From Ardenticatenales bacterium (lineage in GTDB: Bacteria; Chloroflexota; Anaerolineae; Promineifilales; Promineifilaceae), in the NCBI GenBank assembly GCA_020634515.1, contig JACKBL010000002.1:248001-312000 (forward strand): 64,000 nt of DNA. Direction: 5' to 3'. The stretch's first letter is position 1; each line of letters starts with the position of its first letter. A program made the position numbers and the translations under genes. Positions 19,601 to 29,634 of this stretch are shown piece after piece. The notes under the pieces are model-generated. The model was not told where the DNA came from, searched no databases, and was given only the letters and a program-made list of their open reading frames with translations.

Positions 19601-20280
19601 TGATATATTCTACTTGTTGCGATGATTGGGCGCCCCCTTCGTTTATGGCAACAAGGATTAGAAGTTGTATTTCCCATTCCGCGAGTCTTATTAGTGGCCT
19701 GGTTGGTTCCTGCTCCTGTGATGGCGGTTCACGCAGAGGTGTCGAGCCACCATTGCAGTTGCCTGGCATGGCAGCATCAAGGCCAGGATCGTACCATACA
19801 TGGCCGGTGGGGTCGCTATACCGAAGGGGATTTCCAAGCACGTAGCTGTACCTGTTAAAACTTTGCGGATTTGTTACATCCGGCACAATCGTATCCGCGC
19901 TCACAAACCGACCGATGCCCGGCAGATAGTAGCGAGCGTTGAAGTAGATGAGGCCGAGGTCATCGTTGTGCTTCTGGCCGGTGTAGCCGCGGTCGGTATA
20001 GGTTTGGCTGGGGGCGGTGCGGTAGCCGCCGAAGGGGAGGTAGCGGGTGCGGCTGCCACCGACCCTGTCACCATTACTACTGTAGCTCATGACACTGTTG
20101 CTGCCCAGGTGGTCGCTGTGCAGGTGCAGCAGGTTGTTGGTCTCGCCAGGGATGACCTGCCGCACGGCGACGGCTTGCCCGGCGAGGAAGTAGACGCTGC
20201 GGCAGGTGACAGTGCAGGTGGTTTGGACACTGCCCTGCCCCCGCGTCCTTGCCGAGTGATGCTGCTGCCATCGCCAGGAC
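19601..20280 (-). pseudogene. Rhs tip 1, N-terminal piece (Rhs core end plus start of toxin domain)
   Basis: The fragment starts inside an Rhs linker (SVYFLAGQAVAVRQV). It then has the full core closure: HSDHLGSNSVMS, RYLPFGGYRT, NDDLGLIYFNARYYLPG, DTIVPD and NPLRYSDPTGH. These match the main Rhs gene nearly residue for residue. After DPTGH the sequence is unique, and its toxin domain begins at LAEWEIQLLILVAINEGG. The frame is then cut at 19606 by the IS. Upstream of about 20270 no continuous frame joins it to an Rhs N-terminus. It is therefore a displaced tip that could be expressed only after recombination with the main gene. Confidence 0.78.
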
Positions 20281-20370
20281 TGAGGAGAGTCGAGTTAGAG
20301 CGGGATCGGGGGTAGCAGTCACAGTGGCGATCTGCGAACGAGGCGACTTGGTTTGACTACAGCTATCCAT

Positions 20371-20973
20371 TCAACGAAGTCTCTGAACAATCTCATCTGT
20401 ATTCTTTAGAGAAAGCGGTCGAGGTCGTAGCAACGCACATTCGTAGGCTACTAATGCTTGATTCTGTTGACCTGCTTGGAAGTAGAGCGTACCCAACCTG
20501 AGGAAAATATCTGGATTTTCCTGTTGTGTCTGTGATGCCTTTTCCACACTAATTATCGCTTCGGATAGGCTTACTAGCTGCTCGGGAACACCTTCCAGGC
20601 CAGCCAACCCAAGATGCGCACTTACTAAATCCGGCTTCAGTTGCAGTGCTACTCTGTAGCTTTTTGCTGCTTCCTCATAATTCGGTGCATCTAATCCATA
20701 ATTATAAATATCCCCTCGAGTCGCGTAGAATTCTGCTTTATTTGGTTCTTGTTCAATTGCCTTATTAATCCACTCAATAGCTTTTAAACTTCGACCAATC
20801 CTTCGTGGTTGCTCAACATCCAGTTGAAAATGAACTAGGGCAAGCACATGCATTACGTCTGCGTTGTTATTGTACTTGTCTAAGTATCTGTCATAGTACT
20901 CAATTGCGTCCTGATAACGGCATTCAACCCTAGCTTGATTGGCCCGTATTAAGAGATCTATTCTATCTTTCAT
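20371..20973 (-). CDS. TPR-repeat protein, candidate immunity protein of the Rhs toxin
   Basis: The product of about 200 residues consists of tetratricopeptide-like helix pairs: YQDAIEYYDRYLDKY, KAIEWINKAIEQEPNKAEFYATRGDIY and YEEAAKSYRVALQLKPDLVSAHLGLA. It has no signal peptide, so it is cytoplasmic. Its ATG at 20973 overlaps the Rhs stop codon as ATGA, a classic translationally coupled arrangement. An open frame to 20991 exists but lacks reason. Overlap directly downstream of an Rhs C-terminal toxin marks it as the probable cognate immunity gene. TPR proteins are not among the commonest immunity folds, so function is inferred from position. Confidence 0.75.
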   Translation of the reverse strand: MKDRIDLLIRANQARVECRYQDAIEYYDRYLDKYNNNADVMHVLALVHFQLDVEQPRRIGRSLKAIEWINKAIEQEPNKAEFYATRGDIYNYGLDAPNYEEAAKSYRVALQLKPDLVSAHLGLAGLEGVPEQLVSLSEAIISVEKASQTQQENPDIFLRLGTLYFQAGQQNQALVAYECALLRPRPLSLKNTDEIVQRLR

Positions 20974-23900
20974 GGTACTGTCCTTACCCATGCATCACTA
21001 ATTTGGAAAACGCTGTTGGTCAACTCGATTCCTCTCAAGATTATTGTCTCACCTTCAATAGTATACACATATTGAATAGCAGTAACATTAGACCCACTTG
21101 ATAACAATGTTCGGAGTCCATTGTCTACCGCTTGCTGCAAATATGGTTGAATCGCTTGATAATCTTGGGCCCTATTTCCTCCAAGATTTATGAGCCTGTT
21201 CCAAGCATGCTTTGGTTGCATGATATGATTAACTGTATTGGCGTTATCGGCCAGAAAATCGATCGTGCGTTTGGCAACATGGGCAGCACCTCGAGCCTCA
21301 TTTGTACAGTCACCATCAGCACATAATACTTGTGATACTCTCTGCACTTCATTTGTCGGATCGCCATCACTTGAGGCGGCAGTTATAGCAGAACCGCCTG
21401 TAGCGCACACGACTGTACCTCCACCTGTCAAACAACCAATTGCTACGATACCTGTACCAACAATTGCCGTACCATGTGCCAAAGCCTCCACTCCTATATA
21501 AGCAACAGCAAGTGCCCTTTCTTCGGCTGATGCATCAGTATGTCGAATGATGGACACGGCGGCATCGATATTTTGGCACGTCGTTTGATAAAACGTATTG
21601 CGCAATCCACTGGCAAACCCCCAACAATGGCCGCTTGGATCAACATATTTCAGCGGATTATTTCGAGTATAGGCGTAGCGATTGAAGCTCTCCGGGTCTT
21701 CGCTATCCGGCACAATCGTGTCCGCGCTCAGGAACCGCCCCACGCTGGGCAGGTAGTAGCGGGCGTTGTAATAAATGAGGCCGAGGTTGTCGTTGTGCTG
21801 CTGGCCGGTGAAGCCCAGGTCGGTGTAGGGTTGTGTAGGGGCGGTGCGGTAGGCGCCGAAGGGGAGGTAGCGGGTGCGGCTGCCGTTGACTATGTCTCCA
21901 CCGTTGTTGAGGCTCATGACGCTGTTGCTGCCTAAATGGTCCGCGTGGATGTGCAGGAGATTGGTAGAGCCGTTTTCCACAATCCGCCGCACGGCGACGG
22001 CTTGCCCGGTGAGGAAGTAGACTTTGCGCCGCGTGATGCCGTATTCGGTTTGGATGCCGCCGCCGTCGTCTCCGTGGGCTTGCGGGCTTTGCGGCATGGG
22101 GGTGGGAGCTTCCTGGTAGGTAAACGACCAGGCGTCGGGCCAGGGGCCGGCCTGGACGCAGTCTTCGTCCGCGCAGGAACGGGCGCGCCAGGTGTAGCTG
22201 TCGGGGAGGAGGAGCAGCCAGCCGGTGTCGTAGCTTTCGGCGGCGATGATGAGGGTGATGGGGGGCTGGTTCTGCCCGGTTATCTCCACTTCATACCAGC
22301 CGCCGCTGAGGGGGCCGTTGCCGCCGCCGCCGGGAGCGCAGGGGTCGGTCCACAGGAGGGTGGGGGGGGCGTTTTGGGTGGAGCCGTCGGGTGGCTCTTG
22401 TAGGGTGGTGGGGCATTCGTAGGGGGTGGGGGTGGGGGCGATGGTGACGAACACGGGCGTGGGCGTGGCGGCGGGGGGGGTGGCGGTGGGCTGGTAGAGG
22501 TACCAGAAGGTGAAGGGGGCGGACCAGTCGCTGTCGCTGCTGCAATCCGGGGTGTAGCACGCTTTCACGTTCCAACTGTAGCTGCCGCCGGGGATGAGGT
22601 TGAGCCAGGGGGCGGTGGTGCTGGTCTCCGCGGTGGGGATGGTGATGCCTTGCGGAGGCAGGCCGTCGCCGCGAATGTTGAGGGTGTAGCGGACGGCGGC
22701 GGCGCAGGGCTGCCAGGAGAAGGTTTTGACGAGGGCGATGCCGCCGTTGAGGGGCGAGGTCAACGCTGGCGGACAGGCAGGCAGCGGGGTGGGAGTGACT
22801 GTCGGCGTGTGCGTGGCTGTTGGCGGCGGGGTAGCGGTGGATGATGGGGTGGGCGTGTGGGTGGGTGTCGGGGTATGCGTAGGGGTGTGGGTGGGGGTGG
22901 GGGTTTGCGTGGGGGTGTTGGTTGGGGTGGGGGTACGCGTAGGGGTGTTGGTTGGGGTGGGGGTGCGAGTGGGCGTGTTGGTTGGGGTAGGGGTACGGGT
23001 GGGCGTGGGCGTACGCGTGGGCGTTGGGGTGCGTGTGGGGGTGTTGGTGGCGGTGGGGGTGGGCGTGGGGGGGATGGGGATGTGTTCTTCTTCGTATTGG
23101 GGGAAGGGGGAATAGGTGATGCGCCCGTCGGGGTGGATGGTCTGCACGCGCTGGCCGGCGGCGTCGTAGAAGAATTGGGTGGTTTGCCCGCCGGTGGTGA
23201 CGCTGATGAGGCGGTTTTCGCTGTCGAATTGCTGGCTGTAGTTGCCGGCACTGTCGCTGCGGTCTATCATGTTGCCGTGGGCGTCGTACGCGAACTGTTG
23301 GCCGCCGCTGATGGCGATGACGGCGTCTTTTTTCACGGGATGGTAGGTGTAGCTGGCGCCGTCGTAGTGGCTGATGTTGCCCAGTTTGTCGTAGGCGATG
23401 TCGTGGTCGTAGGGGTCGATGGCGGCGGGGGGCGTCCAGGCGTGGGTGAGCCGGTTGCGTGCGTCGTACTCGAATTCCTGCTTTTTGTCTGTCGCCAACA
23501 GATTATCGACGATTTGGGTGATGTTGCCCACGGGGTCGTATTCGTAGGTGAGGGAGAGGAGGTCTTCTTTGCCGGGCAGGGTGGCGGTGTGGATGCTTTG
23601 CAGGCGGAAGTTGCTGTTGCCGTTGCTGCCGGTGGCGCTGTAGTAGGTGAAGAGGGTGTTTCGTCCGTTGCCCCGCGCCAGGGTGGTCATCTGGCCGCGC
23701 TGGTTGTAGGCGATGTCGGTGATGATGGCGTTGGCGCCGGCGGTGAGGGTGTTTTCGCCTTCCTGGTCGTAGGTCGTTTGCACGAGTTCGCCGTCGGGGT
23801 AGACGGTGGTGAGGGGGCGGTCGAGGTTGTCGTAGACGGTGATGGCGAGGGTGAAGGGGTGGCTGTCTATGGTGCGGGTGTGGCCGGTGAGGCGTCCGCG

Positions 23901-24355
23901 GGCGTCGTAGGCGAAGGTTTCGTGGTTGGCGGCGGGGTCGCTGCCCCAGCGGATGGCGGCGAGGCGTCCGAGGCCGTTGGCGGCGGTGTCGTATTCGTAG
24001 CTGGCGAGGTGATTGGGGCCGGAGAGGGGCGGGTTGTTTTGGCAGTTGCCGCTCGGCGACGGGGGTTTGCTTTTGTGGGTGAGGCGGTTGAGGTTGTCGT
24101 AGTAGAAGCAGAGGGTGATGGGGTCGGCGTCGGGGGCGGCGATGAGGTGCAGGGTGAGGGTGAGGAGGTGGGTGCTGCTGGGGGGGAATGCCGGCATTTC
24201 CAATGTCGCCTCGTGGACTGCTTCCCCGGTCAATCCCGGTCCGGAGAGGTAGCGCACGGCGGGGTGAACGGCGACAGCAGTAGTTGGAGTAATAGGGCGA
24301 GCGCGGTGATGAGGTGAATGCCGGCACGCAAGGACAGACCGACCGTAGGGACCAT
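20970..24355 (-). CDS. Secreted Rhs/YD-repeat polymorphic toxin with Thr-Pro linker
   Basis: The long frame (GTG 24257 to 20970, 1095 residues) has YD repeats in its first 400 residues (YDNLNRLTHK, YDARGRLTGH, YEYDPVGNITQI and others). A Thr-Pro linker of about 95 residues and two fibronectin-like segments follow. The Rhs core closes with HADHLGSNSVMS, GLIYYNARYYLPS and NPLKYVDPSGH. The unique tip of about 230 residues holds hydrophobic stretches and ends in a domain with HIMQPKHAW. I associate that motif with nuclease-like polymorphic toxins (type 35), unverified. The true start is likely ATG 24355, after AGGAGGAGG; it encodes a signal peptide one frame away, joined by a missing C in a CCCC run near 24260. 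Confidence 0.85.
22793..23085 (-). repeat. Low-complexity Thr-Pro coding repeat
   Basis: Short units of 6-18 bp encode TPTRTP, TPTNTP and TPTHTP variants inside the Rhs linker. The tract is almost free of C on the plus strand and could vary in length. Confidence 0.85.
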
Positions 24356-25011
24356 GGGACTCCTCCTCCTGGCTTATGGCTTTGGCTCAATTTGGCTCTT
24401 CTTTGGCAACAATGGCCGAAAGTTTAGGCCATTTGACGGCGGTTGTCAACCGTTTTAGAACATCTACGCTATTTTTTAAGGTTGGGGCCTGTATTTTCTC
24501 GATAAATCCCGGTAGAGTTGGTTGAGCCTGTCGAAACCAACGCCCTTCGACAAGCTCAGGCAGCGGTTTCCCCGACATATTGAGAAGTTACGTTTTGGAC
24601 AAAACACGCACTTCTGTAACTACTAACGCTCTCTGGAGATTGGACCAATTTCACGCGTTCAATGGCGATTTTCACCAGAGCAAATTGGTCCAATTTGGCT
24701 TAGTAGTTACGCACTTCTTTCATCCGCGTATTGCTTTTGGGCGAGTGATAAAGCCCACGTGCTGGGTGGTGGAAGTGCTGCTTCGCCCAGGCAACAACTG
24801 GCGGAAGCGGTCAGACCCGCTACTGTGCCCGCTCTTGCAGGTGGGACAGACAGTCCCGCGGGACTCGGTAAAACAACACCGCTGGCAGGGTGCCCATCCG
24901 CTCCAAAACAGCTTGCGGCGATACTTCCTCTCCAAGCGCTATCCCTTCAAGGCAAGTATAGAGTAGATTGGGCATTGACTGTCAGATGACTGCTTGCGTT
25001 TTGCCTGCCGG
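24356..25011. other. Intergenic stretch between Rhs gene and lysO pair
   Basis: The first 200 bases hold the Rhs ribosome site and an inverted pair GAGCCTGTCGAA/TTCGACAAGCTC at 24516-24556. A 95-bp hairpin repeat (family B) occupies 24616-24710. From 24711 to 25011 I see no convincing gene. A 71-codon minus-strand frame at 24720-24935 has two CxxC-like pairs but no RBS, so I left it out. Confidence 0.5.
24616..24710. repeat. Hairpin repeat family B, copy 1
   Basis: The 95-bp unit starts GTAACTACTAACGC and ends GGCTTAGTAGTTAC, so its ends are inverted. Inner segments CTCTGGAGATTGGACCAA and TTGGTCCAA also pair. A second full copy is at 52011-52105, and a third at 46236-46413 is split by another repeat. 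Confidence 0.8.
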
Positions 25012-25614
25012 TTAGAGCAGTAGGGTGACGAGCAGGGGGACCAGCAGCGTGAGGATGACGCCGCTGAAAAAGGCGACGATAGCCGTGTCGCTGCCGGCAT
25101 ATCTGACAATCACCGGCAGCGTCGTATCCATCGTCGTCGCACCCCCCGCCGCCACCGGAGCCACCTTCCCCAACCGCCCCACCAGCCACGGCGTCAGCAG
25201 CAGCGTGCCCACCTCGCGCATCATGTTCGCCAGCAGGGCCACCACGCCCAGCGCCTCGCTGTGCAACTGCGTGATCAGGATGCTGGAAAGGCTGTAGTAG
25301 CCAAACCCCGCACCCACGGCCAGGGCTTGACGCAGGCTTAATGCCGGCAGCAGCAGCGAAAACAGCGCCACCCCCACCAACGTCCCCACAATCACGCCCA
25401 ACGGTACCAGCAAAATGCGCAGATTGAGGCGACGCAGCATCTTCCACGCCTGCTGATTCGCGCCCATGCCCACGCCGACAAGAAACAACAGCAGGTAGAG
25501 GGCGTACAGCGCGAGATCGGGCCGGCGCAAAAACATAGGCAGGCCGGGTTGCGTGCCCGCGAAAATGCCCAACACAAACACCGCCAGCACCAGCAAACTA
25601 CCCTTCATCGTCAT
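25012..25614 (-). CDS. LysO-type lysine exporter, C-terminal half
   Basis: The protein of about 200 residues is almost wholly hydrophobic, with six or seven predicted membrane helices. It carries GFGYYSLSSILITQL and REVGTLLLTPWL, and ends near TTMDTTLPVIVRYAG. These fit the C-terminal half of LysO/YbjE (DUF340), which exports lysine or its toxic analogues. E. coli LysO is one chain of about 300 residues. Here the N-terminal half is a separate gene that overlaps this start by 17 nt. Two starts, 25614 and 25608, are possible. Split LysO pairs are, to my recollection, common outside Proteobacteria. Confidence 0.78.
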   Translation of the reverse strand: MTMKGSLLVLAVFVLGIFAGTQPGLPMFLRRPDLALYALYLLLFLVGVGMGANQQAWKMLRRLNLRILLVPLGVIVGTLVGVALFSLLLPALSLRQALAVGAGFGYYSLSSILITQLHSEALGVVALLANMMREVGTLLLTPWLVGRLGKVAPVAAGGATTMDTTLPVIVRYAGSDTAIVAFFSGVILTLLVPLLVTLLL

Positions 25615-25882
25615 CTCCCGCGCCCGCCGCCCACAGCAGCCCTTTCGTCGCCAGAATGCTGCCCGCCATCCCCGCCGCGCTCAACCCCAGCGCCAGCGCC
25701 CCCAACGAATCCAACGAGGCCATCACCTGGTCATTCAGGCCCACGGATACGCCCAGCAAAAACAGCAGCGCCAGCACCGCCGCCGTCGTCACATGGTCCA
25801 CGCCCGCCAGCAGCCGCGCCCGCCCCCGCAAGGCGTATCCCAGTCCCGTTCCCAACAGCAGCATCACAAAAATCAACCACAT
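25598..25882 (-). CDS. LysO-type exporter, N-terminal half
   Basis: This protein of about 94 residues has three predicted membrane helices. It includes GTGLGYALRGR and LLFLLGVSVGLNDQVM, which fit the N-terminal part of the LysO/DUF340 fold. Start 25882 is inferred from a nearby GAGAGG and because the upstream extension would overlap the aminotransferase. It begins 10 nt after the aminotransferase stop and overlaps the C-terminal half. The three genes thus form one minus-strand operon. Confidence 0.72.
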   Translation of the reverse strand: MWLIFVMLLLGTGLGYALRGRARLLAGVDHVTTAAVLALLFLLGVSVGLNDQVMASLDSLGALALGLSAAGMAGSILATKGLLWAAGAGDDDEG

Positions 25883-25892
25883 CGTAGCCCTC

Positions 25893-27149
<1,257 letters not shown>

Positions 27150-27342
27150 GGATACCTCGCCTGGCGGTTCTGACAGACGCCGCCTTTTCAGATAAACTTG
27201 ACATGACCGCGCCGTGGTCGCCGGGCGTCGGTCAGTAAACACGCCTCGGATTTTGGTGCTTTCCTGTCCAACTGTCAAATGCGTCCGCATCGGCCTGCAC
27301 CAGCCGTCTGAAGCGCGAGCGCCCGCCCCGTGGCCCGTGCAT

Positions 27343-28368
27343 ATGGAGATCAACCGTTTTCGTCGCCATATATTGCCCGTCATCATTGGCGTGATCTTGC
27401 TGTTTCTGTTGGGCACGATGGGTTACGTGCTGATTGAGCGGTGGCCGCCGCTGGATGCCTTTTACATGACGGTGATCACGTTGACGACCATCGGATTCGC
27501 GGAGACGCATCCGTTGTCGGCGGCAGGGCGGCTCTTCACGATTATGCTCATCTTCCTGGGCGTGAGCGGGGTGGCATACGGTCTGACGACGGTGGGCGAG
27601 TTTTTCTTCACGACGGATTTCAGTCGACATTTGCGGAGGCGGCGTATGATGCAGCAGATTCATCAGTTGACCAACCACGTCATTGTGTGTGGTTATGGGC
27701 GGGTGGGGCAGGCGGCGGCGCAGGCGCTGCGGGAAGCGAAGCGTCCGGTGCTGGTGCTGGAGTGGCAGTCGGAGACGGCGGAGGCGGCGCGGGGGGATGG
27801 CTTTTGGGTGTTGGAGGGGGATGGAACGCGGGATGAGGTTTTGCGAGATGCCGGCATTGATCGCGCCCGCGAACTCGTCGTGGCCACCGGACACGATGGC
27901 GATAACCTGCTGATTGTCCTCTCCGCCCGCGCCCTCAACCCCAAGCTGTACATCGTCACCCGCAGCACAGGCACCGACAATGAGCCGAAACTCCGCCGCG
28001 CCGGCGCGGATCGCGTCGTCTCTCCCTACAAAATGGGCGGGCGGCACATCGCCAACCTCATCGTCCGCCCCCACATCACCGAATTCCTGGATGTCGTCAC
28101 CCTGGATGGCGGCGTGGAACTCTGGCTAGAAGAGTTGATCATCGCCCCGAACTCGCGGCTAGACGGGCAGACCGTGGTCGAGGCGGACATCCGCCGCCAA
28201 ACAGGCGTTATGCTCGTTGCCGTGCGTCGCGGCGCAACGGGAGCCACGCACGTGCCGGACGAGAATATGCGCCTGGCCGCCGCCGATGAGCTTATCGTTC
28301 TGGGCACGCGTGAGCAACTTGCCCGATTGGGAAAACTGACGAACAATCAACGGAAAACGGTCAACTGA
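27343..28368 (+). CDS. Two-helix K+ channel with RCK (TrkA-N/TrkA-C) domain
   Basis: About 341 residues. The N-terminus has two membrane helices around a pore loop with filter TTIGFAE at residues 48-54. An RCK domain follows, with nucleotide-binding GYGRVG at 117-122, and a TrkA-C-like end (LDGQTVVEADIRRQTG). The architecture matches MthK-type channels gated by ligand binding to the RCK ring. The common filter is TVGYGD or TxGFGE; here Ala replaces the second Gly. ATG 27343 is preferred because the open frame upstream has no membrane or RCK content. The gene is divergent from the aminotransferase. Confidence 0.85.
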   Translation: MEINRFRRHILPVIIGVILLFLLGTMGYVLIERWPPLDAFYMTVITLTTIGFAETHPLSAAGRLFTIMLIFLGVSGVAYGLTTVGEFFFTTDFSRHLRRRRMMQQIHQLTNHVIVCGYGRVGQAAAQALREAKRPVLVLEWQSETAEAARGDGFWVLEGDGTRDEVLRDAGIDRARELVVATGHDGDNLLIVLSARALNPKLYIVTRSTGTDNEPKLRRAGADRVVSPYKMGGRHIANLIVRPHITEFLDVVTLDGGVELWLEELIIAPNSRLDGQTVVEADIRRQTGVMLVAVRRGATGATHVPDENMRLAAADELIVLGTREQLARLGKLTNNQRKTVN

Positions 28369-28397
28369 AAACGGCCAACGCCGACAAGGACTCCCTC

Positions 28398-29567
28398 ATG
28401 TCATCAAATTGGCATCCTCAGACACGGTTGATACACGAGGGCGACGCGCATAATCCGTCCAGCGCCGTCTCCTCGCCTATTTATCAGAGCGCCACCTTTG
28501 GTTTCGAGAATGCGGCGGACATTGCCGCGGCGATGACGGCCGAGGCGCATCCTCAATTTTATGGCCGCTACGCCACGCCCAATACGGCGCAGGTGGAGGC
28601 GACAGTGGCGGCGCTGGAGCGGGCGGAAGGGGCGATTGCCGTGGCATCGGGCATGGCGGCGATCTCGCTGGTTTTACTCACCTTTTTGCGCGCGGGGGAC
28701 CATGTCGTGGCACAGCAGACGCATTATCCCACCACGTCCCACGTCTTCACGGACATGCTGCCGCGCCTGGGCATCACCTGCACGCAGGTGGCGCAAACGG
28801 ATCCCGCCGCGTTCGCCGCCGCCGTGCAGCCTCGGACGCGCCTGATTTACGTGGAGACGCCTGCCAATCCGACGCTGACGCTGACGGACCTGGCGGCGGT
28901 GGCCTCGCTGGCGCGGCTGCGCGGGCTGCTCACGGTCGCGGACAACACATTTGCCACGCCGTACAACCAGCAGCCGCTGGCGTTGGGGATTGATCTGGTG
29001 CTGCACAGCGCCACGAAGTATCTGGCGGGGCATTCGGATGTGGTGGCGGGGGTAATTGCCGGCACAAAATCCCACATTACCCAACTCTGGCGGCAACACG
29101 TCATGCTGGGGGCCGTGCTGCATCCGTTTGAGGCGTGGCTGCTGGAGCGGGGCTTGAAGACATTCAACCTGCGCATGGGGCTGCATAACGCCAACGCCCA
29201 GACCGTGGCCGAGTTTCTGGCGGCGCACGAGGCGGTGCGCGAGGTGTACTATCCGGGTCTGCCCGGCCATCCGCAGCACGCGCTGGCGCGGCGGCAGATG
29301 AGCGGGTATGGTGGTATGGTCTGTTTTGATTTGCGTGGGGGGCGAGAAGCGGGGTTCCGCCTGCTGCACCGGTTGCGGCTCATTCGCCTGGCGGTGAGCC
29401 TGGGCGGGGTGCATTCGCTGATCACGCACCCCGCCAGCACCATTTCTGCCGTGCAAACGGATGAGGAGATGGCCACCAGCGGCGTCATGCCCGGCCTGGT
29501 GCGGCTGTCCGTGGGGTTGGAGGATGCGCGCGACCTTATTGCCGATCTGGCGCAGGCGTTGGAATAA
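28398..29567 (+). CDS. Transsulfuration-family PLP enzyme (cystathionine gamma-synthase / methionine gamma-lyase type)
   Basis: The 389-residue protein matches the Cys/Met metabolism PLP family. SSPIYQSATFGF is near residue 25, YGRYATPNTAQVE near 55 and ASGMAAIS near 83. The Schiff-base Lys207 is in HSATKYLAGHSD. The end has SLGGVHSLITHPAST and GLVRLSVGLED. Members perform cystathionine synthesis or cleavage, or methionine gamma-elimination, and sequence alone does not separate them. AAGGA precedes the ATG. It starts 29 nt after the K+ channel gene on the same strand. Confidence 0.87.
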   Translation: MSSNWHPQTRLIHEGDAHNPSSAVSSPIYQSATFGFENAADIAAAMTAEAHPQFYGRYATPNTAQVEATVAALERAEGAIAVASGMAAISLVLLTFLRAGDHVVAQQTHYPTTSHVFTDMLPRLGITCTQVAQTDPAAFAAAVQPRTRLIYVETPANPTLTLTDLAAVASLARLRGLLTVADNTFATPYNQQPLALGIDLVLHSATKYLAGHSDVVAGVIAGTKSHITQLWRQHVMLGAVLHPFEAWLLERGLKTFNLRMGLHNANAQTVAEFLAAHEAVREVYYPGLPGHPQHALARRQMSGYGGMVCFDLRGGREAGFRLLHRLRLIRLAVSLGGVHSLITHPASTISAVQTDEEMATSGVMPGLVRLSVGLEDARDLIADLAQALE

Positions 29568-29592
29568 CAAGGCGGAAGGGCTTTGTTACCAC

Positions 29593-29622
29593 CTTCCCGG
29601 AAGCTGTCGAGCTTCCGGGAAG
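29593..29622. repeat. Hairpin CTTCCCGGAAGCT/AGCTTCCGGGAAG
   Basis: A perfect inverted repeat sits between two convergent genes. The same core occurs in the tandem leader repeat at 3.5-3.7 kb and, half only, at 38720-38735. It may act as a bidirectional stop. Confidence 0.65.
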
Positions 29623-29634
29623 ATGCGGGCTTCC

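Noticed and set aside
22857..24317. Plus-strand open frame of about 480 codons opposite the Rhs gene
   Set aside because: Composition is almost only Gly and Val, a by-product of the Thr-Pro and YD-repeat coding on the other strand.
24720..24935. Small zinc-ribbon protein on the minus strand
   Set aside because: Two CxxC-like pairs are present, but there is no RBS, the start is uncertain and no neighbour supports it.
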